Under the pieces are notes generated by a model. That model saw nothing but the letters and a program-made list of their open reading frames with translations, ran no database searches and was not told the DNA's origin. DNA of 64,000 nucleotides, from the NCBI RefSeq assembly GCF_001591145.1, contig NZ_BCUF01000001.1, positions 1-64,000 on the forward strand. The letters are read 5' to 3'. The stretch is from Vibrio harveyi NBRC 15634 = ATCC 14126 = KCTC 12724 (GTDB lineage: Bacteria > Pseudomonadota > Gammaproteobacteria > Enterobacterales > Vibrionaceae). A program made the position numbers and the translations under genes. This document shows, piece after piece, positions 18,695 through 29,379 of the stretch. How positions within the stretch are numbered: the first letter of the stretch is position 1; every line of letters begins with the position of its first letter.

Positions 18695-19309
18695 CTATTT
18701 TCGCAGATTTTTCTTACACATGGCTAGGTACTTTTCGTGTAAATCTGTGATTTGAAGCAAAAGATCCGGGTCATCTGGATTATTCTTAACCACATTATCA
18801 GCCAGAGCAAGTCGTTGTTCACGAGATGCTTGAGATGCCAAGATAGCTTTTGCCTGCTCTTCGCTGACGTTATCGCGTTTCACCGTTCTTGAGATCTGGG
18901 TTTGTGGCTCGACATCAACAACAAGTACACGATCGCACAAACTATCGAGCTTGTTTTCTACCAATAAAGGTACAACTAAAAGAGCGTAGTCTGATGTGAC
19001 TTGCTCCAAGTCTTCGATCATCTTTTCGCGAATCATTGGGTGCAATAACCCATTCACCCATGCTTTCTCCTCTGGGTTAGAGAAGATTTTTTCTCTCAAT
19101 TTGGCTCTATCAAGTGTTTGATCATCTCGGACAATATCAGCGCCAAAGTGCTCAATGATGGCATTAAGTCCAGGTGTGCCTGGCTCTACGACTTCACGAG
19201 CCACAATATCAGCGTCAACGATGTCTATTTTGAACTGTTGTTTGAATAGGTTTGCCACGGTGGTTTTGCCGCTCGCAATACCGCCGGTTAGGCCAATAAC
19301 AAAAGCCAT
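18695..19309 (-). CDS. coaE: Dephospho-CoA kinase
   Basis: 204-aa enzyme for the last step of coenzyme A synthesis, phosphorylating the 3'-hydroxyl of dephospho-CoA. The P-loop is GLTGGIASGKTT (residues 6-17); DADIVAREVV and the LLVVPLLVENKL segment are further family motifs. It starts directly after the pilD stop with no gap, so the two are translationally linked; the pilD-coaE junction is conserved in gamma-proteobacteria. Confidence 0.97.
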   Translation of the reverse strand: MAFVIGLTGGIASGKTTVANLFKQQFKIDIVDADIVAREVVEPGTPGLNAIIEHFGADIVRDDQTLDRAKLREKIFSNPEEKAWVNGLLHPMIREKMIEDLEQVTSDYALLVVPLLVENKLDSLCDRVLVVDVEPQTQISRTVKRDNVSEEQAKAILASQASREQRLALADNVVKNNPDDPDLLLQITDLHEKYLAMCKKNLRK

Positions 19310-20179
19310 TTACACTCCTAGAATCGACGTAAAGTACCAGTTGAGGATTTGATTGCCCCAAATTAGGCTCACCCATCCTGCAATTGCAAGGTAAGGACCA
19401 AAAGGAAAGGCTTTTTCGATACCTTGCTTTTGCAAGCGCAGTTGGATAAGACCAAAAATGACGCCTACTACCGAAGAAAGCAAAATGATCATCGGCAGAG
19501 ATTGCCAGCCCAACCAAGCTCCTAATGCAGCAAGGAGTTTAAAGTCGCCATAGCCCATTCCCTCTTTGCCTGTGAGGAGTTTGAATAACCAATAAACACT
19601 CCAAAGACATAAGTAGCCTGCCATTGCTCCAATAATAGAATCTTGAAGACTCACAGGGCTGATACCGGCAAGAGCAAGAGCAATACCCGCCCACATCAAT
19701 GGTAGTGTGAGTTGGTCTGGCAGCAACATGGTATCAAGGTCGATAAATGTGGCAGCAATCAATACAAAGGTAAAGAAAACCAGCGCCACAGTGAAGTAGC
19801 TAAAACCGAAATGAAAAGCGATAAAACCCGAACAAAAAGCGGTAAGCAGTTCGATAAGAGGGTAGCGAGCACTGATAGGCGATTGGCAGTTGTGGCATTT
19901 ACCTTTTAGCAATAACCAACTAATCACAGGGATATTGTCTCTAATGCGGATATGTGTACCGCATTGCTGACAAGATGAACGTGGCACGCTTAAGGTTAAT
20001 GTCTCTTTTGGTGGCTCGATCTTGTATTCAGGGAATGATTCAGCACACTCGCGTCGCCATTCTAGTTCCATGATCTTAGGTAAACGGTAAATAACTACGT
20101 TGAGGAAACTACCCACGATCAAACCAAAAATAGCGGTAAATACAACGAATAGCCATGGGTAGTACTGGAATACTTCCAT
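19310..20179 (-). CDS. pilD: Type IV prepilin peptidase / N-methylase
   Basis: 289-aa bifunctional inner-membrane aspartic protease that cleaves the prepilin leader after Gly and methylates the new N-terminus. In Vibrio the same enzyme also processes the type II secretion and other pseudopilins. The cytoplasmic loop carries the four-Cys zinc motif (CQQCG near residue 70 and CHNCQ near residue 97). The two catalytic aspartates are in DLDTMLLPD and GYGDFKLL. About seven further hydrophobic helices are visible. Confidence 0.97.
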   Translation of the reverse strand: MEVFQYYPWLFVVFTAIFGLIVGSFLNVVIYRLPKIMELEWRRECAESFPEYKIEPPKETLTLSVPRSSCQQCGTHIRIRDNIPVISWLLLKGKCHNCQSPISARYPLIELLTAFCSGFIAFHFGFSYFTVALVFFTFVLIAATFIDLDTMLLPDQLTLPLMWAGIALALAGISPVSLQDSIIGAMAGYLCLWSVYWLFKLLTGKEGMGYGDFKLLAALGAWLGWQSLPMIILLSSVVGVIFGLIQLRLQKQGIEKAFPFGPYLAIAGWVSLIWGNQILNWYFTSILGV

Positions 20180-20251
20180 ATCAGTCTCTTGAGCGGTAAA
20201 TCAAACGAGCAAGGTGCTGTTTTGATAGAATTAATTTGCTAAAGGATCATT

Positions 20252-21475
20252 CTATCCCAATACGCTCATCAAGTTAAAGATTGGTAAGTACATTGCTGTC
20301 ACCAAACCACCGACAACGACACCCAGAAAAACAATGATCAACGGTTCCAAAATCTTACTTAGGTTGTCGACGGTGTTATCGACTTCGAACTCATAAATAG
20401 CGGCTATCTTGTTGAGCATGTCATCTAAGCGACCTGACTCTTCACCAATCATGACCATTTGCAATACCAATTCTGGGAAGACGTTACAGTTACGCATGGC
20501 AATGTACATTGGCATACCAGCGGCAGTATCTCGATATACCTCTTCGATTGCCAATTGATAGTGCATGTTACCAGAGGTTTTTGAGGTAGTTTTCAAGGCG
20601 GTTAGGATAGGAATACCTGCGCTAAAACTGGTCGCCAAAGTACGGCTAAACTTCGCAATGGCAGCTTTGGATAAAACTGGTCCTAAAATAGGTACTCTTA
20701 AACTCGACCGTGCAGTCAAAAGACGAAATGAGTCGGAGCGTTGTGACATGATTTTGCCAGAAATGAGTAAGCTCACAAAGCTCAGCCCAATGAAGGGACC
20801 CCAATTTTGGGTCCAAGCAGAAAGGTTGAGTACCATCTGGGTGAAGGCGGGTAATTCGGCACCAAAACCTGTAAACATTTTTTCAAACTCAGGAATAACC
20901 TTTGTCAGCATTAAATAAGAAACCCCAAGTGCTACTAATACCACCATCGCCGGGTAAATGAGCGCTTTAATAACCTTTGCACGCAACTGCTCGCTTTTTT
21001 CTCGGTAGGTTGCCAGACGCTCAAAGACTTGGGATAAGTTACCGGACTGCTCACCTGTTGCTATTAAGTCGGTGTAAAGTGGATCAAAGTGCGTGCTAGC
21101 GGTACGCATGGCTTTCGACATCGGTGTCCCTGCTTCTACCGCTCGCGTCACACTCATTAGGATCGATTTCATTTCAGCTTTTTTATGGTTCTCTGAAACT
21201 AACTTGAGTGCCTGAACAATAGGGACGCCAGTCATCAACATGGTGGCGATTTGACGAGTAAACACCGTAATGTCTTTGCCTTTTACTCGATGACTTATCT
21301 TGGTGATAAAAGAAATACTGCCTTTTTTGAGTTTTTTTATCTTGATGTGCTGAGCATCAAGGCGCTCTCTTACCTCGACTTCTGTCATTGCGAGCACATT
21401 ACCAGAGGTTTTTTTACCCGAGCTATTAATGCCTTTCCAACGGTAGTTCTTAAGTTGTGGAGCGATGGTTTTCAT
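20252..21475 (-). CDS. pilC: Type IV pilus inner-membrane platform protein
   Basis: 407-aa PilC/GspF-type protein on which the extension ATPase PilB acts. It has two homologous T2SF domains (about 70-195 and 275-400), with [19 protein letters not shown] and [19 protein letters not shown] as their parallel openings, and three membrane helices. [24 protein letters not shown] is the characteristic C-terminal helix. It lies between pilB and pilD in the cluster. Confidence 0.96.
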   Translation of the reverse strand: MKTIAPQLKNYRWKGINSSGKKTSGNVLAMTEVEVRERLDAQHIKIKKLKKGSISFITKISHRVKGKDITVFTRQIATMLMTGVPIVQALKLVSENHKKAEMKSILMSVTRAVEAGTPMSKAMRTASTHFDPLYTDLIATGEQSGNLSQVFERLATYREKSEQLRAKVIKALIYPAMVVLVALGVSYLMLTKVIPEFEKMFTGFGAELPAFTQMVLNLSAWTQNWGPFIGLSFVSLLISGKIMSQRSDSFRLLTARSSLRVPILGPVLSKAAIAKFSRTLATSFSAGIPILTALKTTSKTSGNMHYQLAIEEVYRDTAAGMPMYIAMRNCNVFPELVLQMVMIGEESGRLDDMLNKIAAIYEFEVDNTVDNLSKILEPLIIVFLGVVVGGLVTAMYLPIFNLMSVLG

Positions 21476-21508
21476 AGTGTAAGTAACTGCCTAATAAAAT
21501 CTGAGAAG

Positions 21509-23194
21509 TTAAAAATAGAGAACGCGTTGCAGCTCACTAAAGCTGGTGACGCCTTGTTTGAGCTTTTCAATGCCGGACATTTGTAGAGTCTGCATACCAT
21601 TGGCAATCGCTAGCTTTTCTAATTCATGTACTGAAGCGCCTTTGATGAGCGCATTTGACAGGGATTCATCAAACTTCATCACTTCGTAAATGCCAGTGCG
21701 ACCAGAGTATCCTTGGGTGCATTCGTTACAACCATCAGGATTCGCTTGGAAGATATCTTCAGTGCTGGTAATTCCAATATGTTGAAGTTGGCTGTTAGGT
21801 TCTTGAGGTTGTCTGCAATGTGGACAAAGCTTTCGTGCTAAACGCTGAGCGATGATCAAGCTAAGAGAGGATGCGAGGTTAAAGCTTTCTACCCCCATAT
21901 TTGATAAGCGAATGACCGTCTCGGCGGCGGAGTTGGTATGCAGGGTAGAAAGGACTAAGTGTCCGGTTTGTGACGCTTTGATCGCGATTTCTGCCGTGTC
22001 GAGATCTCGGATCTCACCCACCATGACTACATCGGGATCTTGACGTAAGAAAGAGCGAAGCGCTTCTGCAAAGCCAAAGCCGATCTTAGGTTGAACTTGA
22101 ACTTGGTTAATGCCGGGTAAGTTGATCTCAACGGGGTCTTCAGCGGTGGAAATGTTGATCTCGGTTTTATTGAGGATGCTCAAACCAGTGTAAAGAGAAA
22201 CCGTTTTGCCGCTGCCCGTTGGTCCCGTCATTAGGATCATGCCTTGTGGGCGGCGCAGTGCTTCTAAATACAATTGCTTTTGATGATCGCTGTATCCGAG
22301 TTTATTGATATCTAATGCTGCAGAACTGCTGTCGAGCAAACGCAGTACGATTTTCTCCCCAAACAGAGTTGGCAGCGTGGAGACTCGCATGTCAATCGCG
22401 GTGTCTTGGTTTAATTTGAGCTTGATGCGACCATCCTGTGGTAAACGGCGCTCAGCGATATCAAGCTTAGATAGGATCTTTATTCGGGCTGAGAGGCGAC
22501 GGCTTAAATGGCTCGGAGGCTGTTGAATTTCGATCAAGATGCCATCGCAACGCAAACGCACTCGATACATGTTTTCATAGGGCTCGAAGTGAATATCAGA
22601 AGCCCCTTTACGAACGGCATCGAGCAGAATTTGGTTAATATAACGACTAACAGGCGATTCATCTTGGCTGAGATCTTCAATGTTCTCAATTTCGTCCTCA
22701 CCAATATCAACGAGACCTGCCAGTTCATCTTGGTTGATTTCTTTAAGACCGGACTTTTCTTGACCGAGTGCACGACCATATAAACGACGAATGGCTGCGG
22801 TGAGTTCTTTAAAGTCCGCCAGAACAAGCTCGACTTGTAAACCGGTAGCAAAACGAAAGTCATCTTCCGCTTGCAAGTTAGTTGGGTCTGCAACCGCAAG
22901 TATTAATGTGGAAGATGTGCGATTGAGTGGCAAGGCATTATGTCGAGTGATCAGATCGCGTAAGCCAAGCTTTTGGCACAGCGACGAGTACTCATACTGA
23001 CTGAGTGATGTGCAGGAAAGCCCAAAGATGGAGCTAAGGTGCTCAGTCAATTCATGTGATTGGAAAAAGCCAGAACTGAGTAAAGCCTCCGGCATCGAAA
23101 TGCCAGAAGCTTTTGCTTGCTCAAGTAACGATTCTTCTTGGGAAAAGGTCAGTATTCCCGCTTGACGAAGAACTGTTGAGAGGTTGGTTAACAT
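21509..23194 (-). CDS. pilB: Type IV pilus extension ATPase
   Basis: 561-aa GspE/PilB hexameric ATPase that drives pilin assembly. The N-terminal domain is a GSPII_E module. The C-terminal core has Walker A GPTGSGKT, an Asp box/Walker B around DPDVVMVGEIRD, the His box TGHLVLSTLHTNSA, and the zinc loop CPHC ... CNEC. It begins three bases from the pilA stop, so expression is tied to pilA. In Vibrio this pilus is the chitin-induced competence pilus; its control by TfoX/CRP is established knowledge and not visible here. Confidence 0.97.
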   Translation of the reverse strand: MLTNLSTVLRQAGILTFSQEESLLEQAKASGISMPEALLSSGFFQSHELTEHLSSIFGLSCTSLSQYEYSSLCQKLGLRDLITRHNALPLNRTSSTLILAVADPTNLQAEDDFRFATGLQVELVLADFKELTAAIRRLYGRALGQEKSGLKEINQDELAGLVDIGEDEIENIEDLSQDESPVSRYINQILLDAVRKGASDIHFEPYENMYRVRLRCDGILIEIQQPPSHLSRRLSARIKILSKLDIAERRLPQDGRIKLKLNQDTAIDMRVSTLPTLFGEKIVLRLLDSSSAALDINKLGYSDHQKQLYLEALRRPQGMILMTGPTGSGKTVSLYTGLSILNKTEINISTAEDPVEINLPGINQVQVQPKIGFGFAEALRSFLRQDPDVVMVGEIRDLDTAEIAIKASQTGHLVLSTLHTNSAAETVIRLSNMGVESFNLASSLSLIIAQRLARKLCPHCRQPQEPNSQLQHIGITSTEDIFQANPDGCNECTQGYSGRTGIYEVMKFDESLSNALIKGASVHELEKLAIANGMQTLQMSGIEKLKQGVTSFSELQRVLYF

Positions 23195-23197
23195 TAA

Positions 23198-23662
23198 TTA
23201 TTCAGGACAGTAATCAGTCTGAGCGTTCCCCCCAGAATCCTGACAAGAGCCAGTCCATTCAATACCACTTGCAGTGTAGTTTGATGCCATTGTGTATTGT
23301 TCATTAGCTGCGATAGGTCCTTTCACTGCAATTGCTTTTGCAATGACATTTACGCCAGAGGAACCAGCGACAGCTTCAATAGATATATCGTTTAAATCAG
23401 CAATCTTTGAAGGCACTCCATTGCTACCAGAAAGGCAGTTTGTTTTAAAGGTCGCTGCATCTGAAGCATTTTCGTGCGCGCACAATTCAACTGCTAACTT
23501 CATAGCTGCTGCTGCTTTTGGGAACTCCGCTAATGTCGCTTTTTTTGTATAGTTTTGATATGCAGGTACTGCAAATGCAGCCAAAATACCAATAATTGCA
23601 ACCACAATCATCAATTCAATTAGAGTAAAACCCTGCTGCTTCTTCTGTTTATTCGTTTTCAT
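23198..23662 (-). CDS. pilA: Type IV major pilin (PilA, competence pilus)
   Basis: 154-aa type IVa prepilin. The short basic leader [11 protein letters not shown] is followed by the PilD site, then the hydrophobic N-methylated helix [19 protein letters not shown] with the conserved Glu5. The variable globular domain carries Cys pairs; the last two (near GSCQD and DYCPE) delimit the C-terminal disulfide loop. The domain after residue 50 is AT-rich and unlike any pilin I remember exactly, as expected for this hypervariable gene. Confidence 0.96.
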   Translation of the reverse strand: MKTNKQKKQQGFTLIELMIVVAIIGILAAFAVPAYQNYTKKATLAEFPKAAAAMKLAVELCAHENASDAATFKTNCLSGSNGVPSKIADLNDISIEAVAGSSGVNVIAKAIAVKGPIAANEQYTMASNYTASGIEWTGSCQDSGGNAQTDYCPE

Positions 23663-23839
23663 CTTGTTTCCTTAAGATAAATTTAGTTAATGCTTATGCA
23701 TGGGGCAGAAGAGTAAAAAGAGTAGGGGAAAGAGAAAACTGGGAAGGGAGAAGCTCTCGACTGAGATAAAAATCTTTACACTCAAGTTGCATATTGCATG
23801 CAAGGTTTTGCGAGTGGTGTTATTTTTTATGCGGATAAA

Positions 23840-23865
23840 AATAAAGAGCCGTGCGGCTCTTTATT
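23840..23865. terminator. Terminator of nadC
   Basis: AATAAAGAGCC-GTGC-GGCTCTTTATT, a perfect 11-bp stem; on the minus strand it is followed by T-rich sequence. It separates nadC from the pilA promoter region; the remainder of 23663-23926 is AT-rich and holds nothing else I can support. Confidence 0.8.
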
Positions 23866-23926
23866 GGTGTTTAATGGCAGTAACTCTATGAGTTAACGAG
23901 AATTACTTTTGCTTATTTAGTTTGGA

Positions 23927-24880
<954 letters not shown>

Positions 24881-24906
24881 TTAATTTGCAAAGTAGAGAG
24901 GTTGAT

Positions 24907-25458
24907 ATGTGCCTAAAAATCGAGAATGGTTGGTTGACGCAAGCAAAGCATGTTCCATCGCCATTCTTTGATGCTCGTTCAGACAAAGATGACATCTCTC
25001 TGCTGGTGGTTCATAACATCAGTTTGCCGCCAGGGCAGTTTGGTGGCTCATATATAGAGGACTTTTTTACTGGCAATCTCGATCCTAAAGCACATCCATT
25101 TTTTGAAGTAATTCACAAAATGGGCGTTTCGGCACATTGCTTAATAAAGCGTAATGGCGAAATTGTTCAGTTTGTTTCGTTTTTAAATAGAGCTTGGCAT
25201 GCAGGGCAATCTAGCTTTGCTGGTCGTGAACGTTGCAATGACTATTCGATTGGTATTGAGTTAGAAGGCACTGAGTTTGTGGCTTATACAGAAGAGCAAT
25301 ATCAATCACTTACAGCTTTGGCTCATGCGGTCATGCATTCTTACCCCAAAATCACCTTACCCCGAATCACGGGGCATCAGTATATCGCTCCCTTGAGAAA
25401 AGCCGATCCTGGTCTAAGCTTTGACTGGGTCAAGTTCAGGCAACAAATACAACGCTAA
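24907..25458 (+). CDS. ampD: 1,6-anhydro-N-acetylmuramyl-L-alanine amidase
   Basis: 183-aa cytoplasmic zinc amidase that strips the peptide from recycled anhydro-muropeptides and thereby keeps AmpR-type beta-lactamase signalling low. The length equals that of E. coli AmpD. The zinc ligands are likely His36 (LLVVHNISLPPGQFGG), His157 (ITGHQYIAPLRKADPG) and Asp167; YSIGIELEG holds the conserved glutamate. The ATG at 24907 follows AGAGAGG; an in-frame GTG 45 bases upstream is not needed. Confidence 0.96.
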   Translation: MCLKIENGWLTQAKHVPSPFFDARSDKDDISLLVVHNISLPPGQFGGSYIEDFFTGNLDPKAHPFFEVIHKMGVSAHCLIKRNGEIVQFVSFLNRAWHAGQSSFAGRERCNDYSIGIELEGTEFVAYTEEQYQSLTALAHAVMHSYPKITLPRITGHQYIAPLRKADPGLSFDWVKFRQQIQR

Positions 25459-25497
25459 CTTGTAGCGAAAGTGTAAATTCAAAAAACAGAAATAAAT

Positions 25498-25527
25498 AAG
25501 GCATACACTCAAGTATGCCTTTTTTTG
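25498..25527 (+). terminator. Terminator of ampD
   Basis: AGGCATAC-ACTCAA-GTATGCCT stem followed by seven T. Confidence 0.9.
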
Positions 25528-25680
25528 ATACGAGAAATATGAATGCTTGTTAAAAGTTAACTACATTTTGAACGCTCAAAACAGCGGTTGGTGAAAAAAT
25601 GTACGGATAATTTTGTCATTTTTTGTTTTTGTTGATCAAAATTACTAGCACGCAGAGCTCCCATCTGTTTTGTTTATGTA

Positions 25681-25695
25681 ATTGGTAAGACCAAT
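25681..25695. promoter_or_regulatory. Upstream PdhR operator
   Basis: ATTGGTAAGACCAAT, the ATTGGT/ACCAAT palindrome with the three-base centre of the E. coli PdhR box. It lies about 180 bases before pdhR. Confidence 0.8.
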
Positions 25696-25818
25696 TTTAT
25701 TGCTGTTTTAATAGTCGATTGTTATCAGAGTGTTGGTTGTAAGTCCATTCTATGATTTAGGTCAATTTTTGGCTGGACAGTGGCGTTTTAATTATGTTAA
25801 TTTCTGCACCATCTTAAA

Positions 25819-25833
25819 ATTGGTATTACCAAT
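25819..25833. promoter_or_regulatory. Promoter-proximal PdhR operator
   Basis: ATTGGTATTACCAAT, a full match to the PdhR box as I know it from E. coli, 30 bases before the pdhR start codon. It predicts pyruvate-relieved autorepression of pdhR-aceEF. The gap 25459-25862 holds the ampD terminator, both boxes and presumably the promoter between them (AT-rich TTAATTATGTTAATT near 25790). Confidence 0.88.
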
Positions 25834-25862
25834 TACCTGCAAGAGTAGAAGAACAATAAATT

Positions 25863-26630
25863 ATGGCTTATCAAAGGATTCGTCAGCCAAAGCTCTCTGA
25901 TGTTATTGAACAAGAGCTAGAAAGGTTGATTGTGGAAGGAACATTGTCTCCGGGGCAGCAGTTGCCACCAGAGCGCGAACTCGCTAAGCAGTTCGATGTG
26001 TCTCGTCCATCTGTCCGTGAAGCCATTCAACGCTTAGAAGCAAAGCGTTTGCTTACTCGTCGTCAAGGCGGTGGCACATTCGTTAGTGAAAACATCTGGA
26101 AAAGCTTTTCAGATCCGTTGTTGAACTTGTTGTCGACTCACTCAGAAACGCAGTTAGACCTACTTGAATCGCGCCATGCGATGGAGGGGATTTCAGCGTA
26201 CTTTGCAGCTTTGCGTGGTACCGATGAAGATTTTGCACGCATTCAAGCTTGTTTGAATCAAATTAGCGAAGAGCAAAAAAGCGATAACGTTGAGGCAGAA
26301 GCCGCTGCAGTGATGCAGTTTCTGATTGCTTTGACTGAAGCGGCACACAATGTCGTCCTGCTTCATATTGTTCGCAGCCTTGCGCCTTTGCTTGAGCAAA
26401 ATGTTCTACAGAATCTAAAGCTCTTACATCGCCGCGATGAAGTGGTCGATAAAGTAAGTAAACACAGAGCTAATATCGTGGATGCGATTGTTTCTGGTCA
26501 GCCTGAAAAGGCACGTGAAATGTCTCACTCACATTTAGCTTATATTGAAGAAACATTGTTGGATTTGACTCGAGAAGAGTCTCGACGAGAGCGTTCTCTG
26601 CGTCGAATTCAGCAAGGTAACGATTCTTAA
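25863..26630 (+). CDS. pdhR: Pyruvate dehydrogenase complex repressor
   Basis: 255-aa GntR-family (FadR subfamily) repressor. The winged helix (about residues 10-75) contains [31 protein letters not shown] and RQGGGTFV. The C-terminal FCD domain binds pyruvate, which releases DNA. E. coli PdhR is 254 aa. It lies 55 bases before aceE, and two PdhR boxes precede it, so it should repress its own operon. Confidence 0.97.
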   Translation: MAYQRIRQPKLSDVIEQELERLIVEGTLSPGQQLPPERELAKQFDVSRPSVREAIQRLEAKRLLTRRQGGGTFVSENIWKSFSDPLLNLLSTHSETQLDLLESRHAMEGISAYFAALRGTDEDFARIQACLNQISEEQKSDNVEAEAAAVMQFLIALTEAAHNVVLLHIVRSLAPLLEQNVLQNLKLLHRRDEVVDKVSKHRANIVDAIVSGQPEKAREMSHSHLAYIEETLLDLTREESRRERSLRRIQQGNDS

Positions 26631-26685
26631 TACAAGAACCGCTTACTTAAATAAGTAGATCCAACCAACAGAAGGATAGATCGCC

Positions 26686-29349
26686 ATGTCTGACATGAAG
26701 CATGACGTAGATGCACTGGAAACTCAAGATTGGCTACAAGCCCTTGAATCAGTTGTTCGTGAAGAAGGTGTAGAACGTGCACAGTTTCTATTAGAAACCG
26801 TTCTAGAAAAAGCACGTCTAGACGGCGTTGATATGCCAACTGGCATCAACACAAACTACATCAACACTATTCCAGCAGCACAAGAACCAGCTTACCCTGG
26901 TGACGTAACTCTTGAGCGTCGTATTCGTTCGATTATTCGCTGGAACGCAATCATGATCGTATTGCGTGCTTCTAAGAAAGACCTAGACCTAGGTGGTCAC
27001 ATGGCTTCTTACCAGTCAGCAGCGGCGTTCTACGAAGTTTGTTTCAACCACTTCTTCCGTGCTCCAAACGAGACGGACGGTGGCGATCTAGTTTACTACC
27101 AAGGTCACATCTCTCCGGGCATCTACGCTCGTGCATTCGTTGAAGGTCGTCTAACTGAAGAGCAGCTAGACAACTTCCGTCAAGAAGTAGACGGTAAAGG
27201 TATCCCATCATACCCGCACCCTAAATTGATGCCTGAGTTCTGGCAGTTCCCAACAGTATCTATGGGTCTTGGTCCAATTTCTGCGATCTACCAAGCGCGT
27301 TTCCTTAAGTACCTAGACGGTCGTGGTCTGAAAGACACTTCTGCACAGCGTGTATACGCGTTCCTAGGTGACGGTGAAATGGATGAGCCAGAATCTCGTG
27401 GTTCACTTTCTTTCGCTGCGCGTGAGAAACTAGACAACCTAACATTCCTAATCAACTGTAACCTACAGCGTCTAGACGGTCCTGTAATGGGTAACGGTAG
27501 CATCATCCAAGAGCTAGAAGGTCTATTCAAAGGCGCTGGCTGGAACGTTGTTAAAGTTATCTGGGGTAGCAACTGGGATGCTCTACTTGCTAAAGATACA
27601 ACAGGCAAGCTTCTACAGTTGATGAACGAAACTGTAGATGGTGACTACCAAACATTTAAATCTAAAGACGGTGCTTACGTACGTGAACACTTCTTTGGTA
27701 AGTACCCAGAGACTGCAGCACTAGTTGCAGACATGACTGATGACGAAATTTTCGCACTTAAGCGCGGTGGTCACGAGTCTTCTAAACTGTACGCAGCTTA
27801 CAAAAACGCAGCAGAAACTAAAGGTCGTCCAACAGTAATCCTAGCGAAGACTGTTAAAGGTTACGGCATGGGTGAAGCGGCTGAAGGTAAGAACATCGCG
27901 CACCAAGTTAAGAAGATGGATATGACTCACGTACTACACCTACGTGATCGTCTAGGTCTTCAAGACATCCTAACTGACGAAGCAGTGAAAGAACTTCCAT
28001 ACCTGAAACTTGAAGAAGGTACAGCGGAGTACGAATACCTACACGCTCGTCGTAAAGAACTAAAAGGTTACACGCCACAGCGTCTACCTAAGTTCACTCA
28101 AGAATTCAAAACACCTGAGCTAGAAGAGTTCGCTCCGCTACTAAGTGAGCAGAAGCGTGATATCTCTACAACAATGGCTTACGTTCGTACTCTTAATATC
28201 CTGCTTAAGAACAAGAACATTGGTAAGAACATCGTTCCTATCATCTGTGACGAAGCTCGTACGTTCGGTATGGAAGGTTTATTCCGTCAGATCGGTATTT
28301 ACAACCCGCACGGTCAGAACTACACACCTCAAGATCGCGACATCGTTTCTTACTACAAAGAAGCAACTTCAGGTCAGGTTCTACAAGAAGGTATCAACGA
28401 ACTAGGTTCAATGGCTTCATGGGTTGCAGCCGCAACGTCATACAGCACGAACGATCTACCAATGATCCCGTTCTACATCTACTACTCAATGTTTGGTTTC
28501 CAACGTGTAGGTGATATGGCGTGGATGGCTGGTGACCAACAAGCTCGTGGTTTCCTACTAGGTGCTACTGCAGGTCGTACAACGCTAAACGGTGAAGGTC
28601 TACAGCACGAAGATGGTCACTCGCACATCATGGCGAATACAGTTCCTAACTGTATCTCTTACGACCCAACATTCGCTTACGAAGTTGCAGTAATCATGCA
28701 AGACGGTATCCGTCGCATGTACGGTGAGAACCAAGAGAACGTGTTCTACTACCTAACGGTAATGAACGAAAACTACGCAATGCCAGCAATGCCAGAAGGC
28801 GCTGAAGAAGGTATCCGTAAGGGTATCTACAAGCTTGAGTCTTACGCAGGTGACAAGTCTAAAGTTCAGCTAATGGGCTCTGGTACTATCATGAACGAAG
28901 TACGTAAAGCAGCGACTATCCTAAGCGAAGAGTACGGCATCGCATCTGACGTGTTCTCTGTTACATCGTTCAACGAGCTAACTCGTGACGGTCAAGACGC
29001 AGAGCGTTACAACATGCTTCACCCAGAAGCAGAAGCAAAAGTACCTTACATTGCACAAGTAATGGGTACTGAGCCAGCAATCGCAGCGACTGACTACATG
29101 AAGAACTACTCTGAGCAAGTTCGTGCGTTCATGCCTTCTGAGTCTTACAAAGTACTTGGTACTGATGGTTACGGTCGTTCTGACAGCCGTGAGAACCTAC
29201 GTCGTCACTTCGAAGTTAACGCGGGCTACGTAGTTGTTGCAGCTCTTACTGAACTAGCGAAACGTGGTGATGTTGAGAAGTCAGTCGTCGTTGAAGCGAT
29301 TGCTAAGTTCAACATCGACACTGAAAAAACAAACCCACTTTACGCTTAA
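26686..29349 (+). CDS. aceE: Pyruvate dehydrogenase E1 component, homodimeric
   Basis: 887-aa thiamine-diphosphate enzyme that decarboxylates pyruvate and acetylates the lipoyl groups of AceF. Same length class as E. coli AceE (887 aa). The ThDP motif GDGEMDEPESRG to NLTFLINCNLQRLDGPV (about 228-265) and the conserved His-rich QHEDGHSHI are visible. Codon use is strongly biased (CTA for Leu, CGT for Arg, GGT for Gly), a sign of high expression. GAAGGA lies upstream of the ATG at 26686. Confidence 0.98.
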   Translation: MSDMKHDVDALETQDWLQALESVVREEGVERAQFLLETVLEKARLDGVDMPTGINTNYINTIPAAQEPAYPGDVTLERRIRSIIRWNAIMIVLRASKKDLDLGGHMASYQSAAAFYEVCFNHFFRAPNETDGGDLVYYQGHISPGIYARAFVEGRLTEEQLDNFRQEVDGKGIPSYPHPKLMPEFWQFPTVSMGLGPISAIYQARFLKYLDGRGLKDTSAQRVYAFLGDGEMDEPESRGSLSFAAREKLDNLTFLINCNLQRLDGPVMGNGSIIQELEGLFKGAGWNVVKVIWGSNWDALLAKDTTGKLLQLMNETVDGDYQTFKSKDGAYVREHFFGKYPETAALVADMTDDEIFALKRGGHESSKLYAAYKNAAETKGRPTVILAKTVKGYGMGEAAEGKNIAHQVKKMDMTHVLHLRDRLGLQDILTDEAVKELPYLKLEEGTAEYEYLHARRKELKGYTPQRLPKFTQEFKTPELEEFAPLLSEQKRDISTTMAYVRTLNILLKNKNIGKNIVPIICDEARTFGMEGLFRQIGIYNPHGQNYTPQDRDIVSYYKEATSGQVLQEGINELGSMASWVAAATSYSTNDLPMIPFYIYYSMFGFQRVGDMAWMAGDQQARGFLLGATAGRTTLNGEGLQHEDGHSHIMANTVPNCISYDPTFAYEVAVIMQDGIRRMYGENQENVFYYLTVMNENYAMPAMPEGAEEGIRKGIYKLESYAGDKSKVQLMGSGTIMNEVRKAATILSEEYGIASDVFSVTSFNELTRDGQDAERYNMLHPEAEAKVPYIAQVMGTEPAIAATDYMKNYSEQVRAFMPSESYKVLGTDGYGRSDSRENLRRHFEVNAGYVVVAALTELAKRGDVEKSVVVEAIAKFNIDTEKTNPLYA

Positions 29350-29379
29350 TACAGCGCTTAACTAGAAGGTAAATAAGCA

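Noticed and set aside
25730..25755. Third PdhR-like site around TTGGTTGTAAGTCCA
   Set aside because: Only loose similarity to the half-sites and wrong internal spacing.
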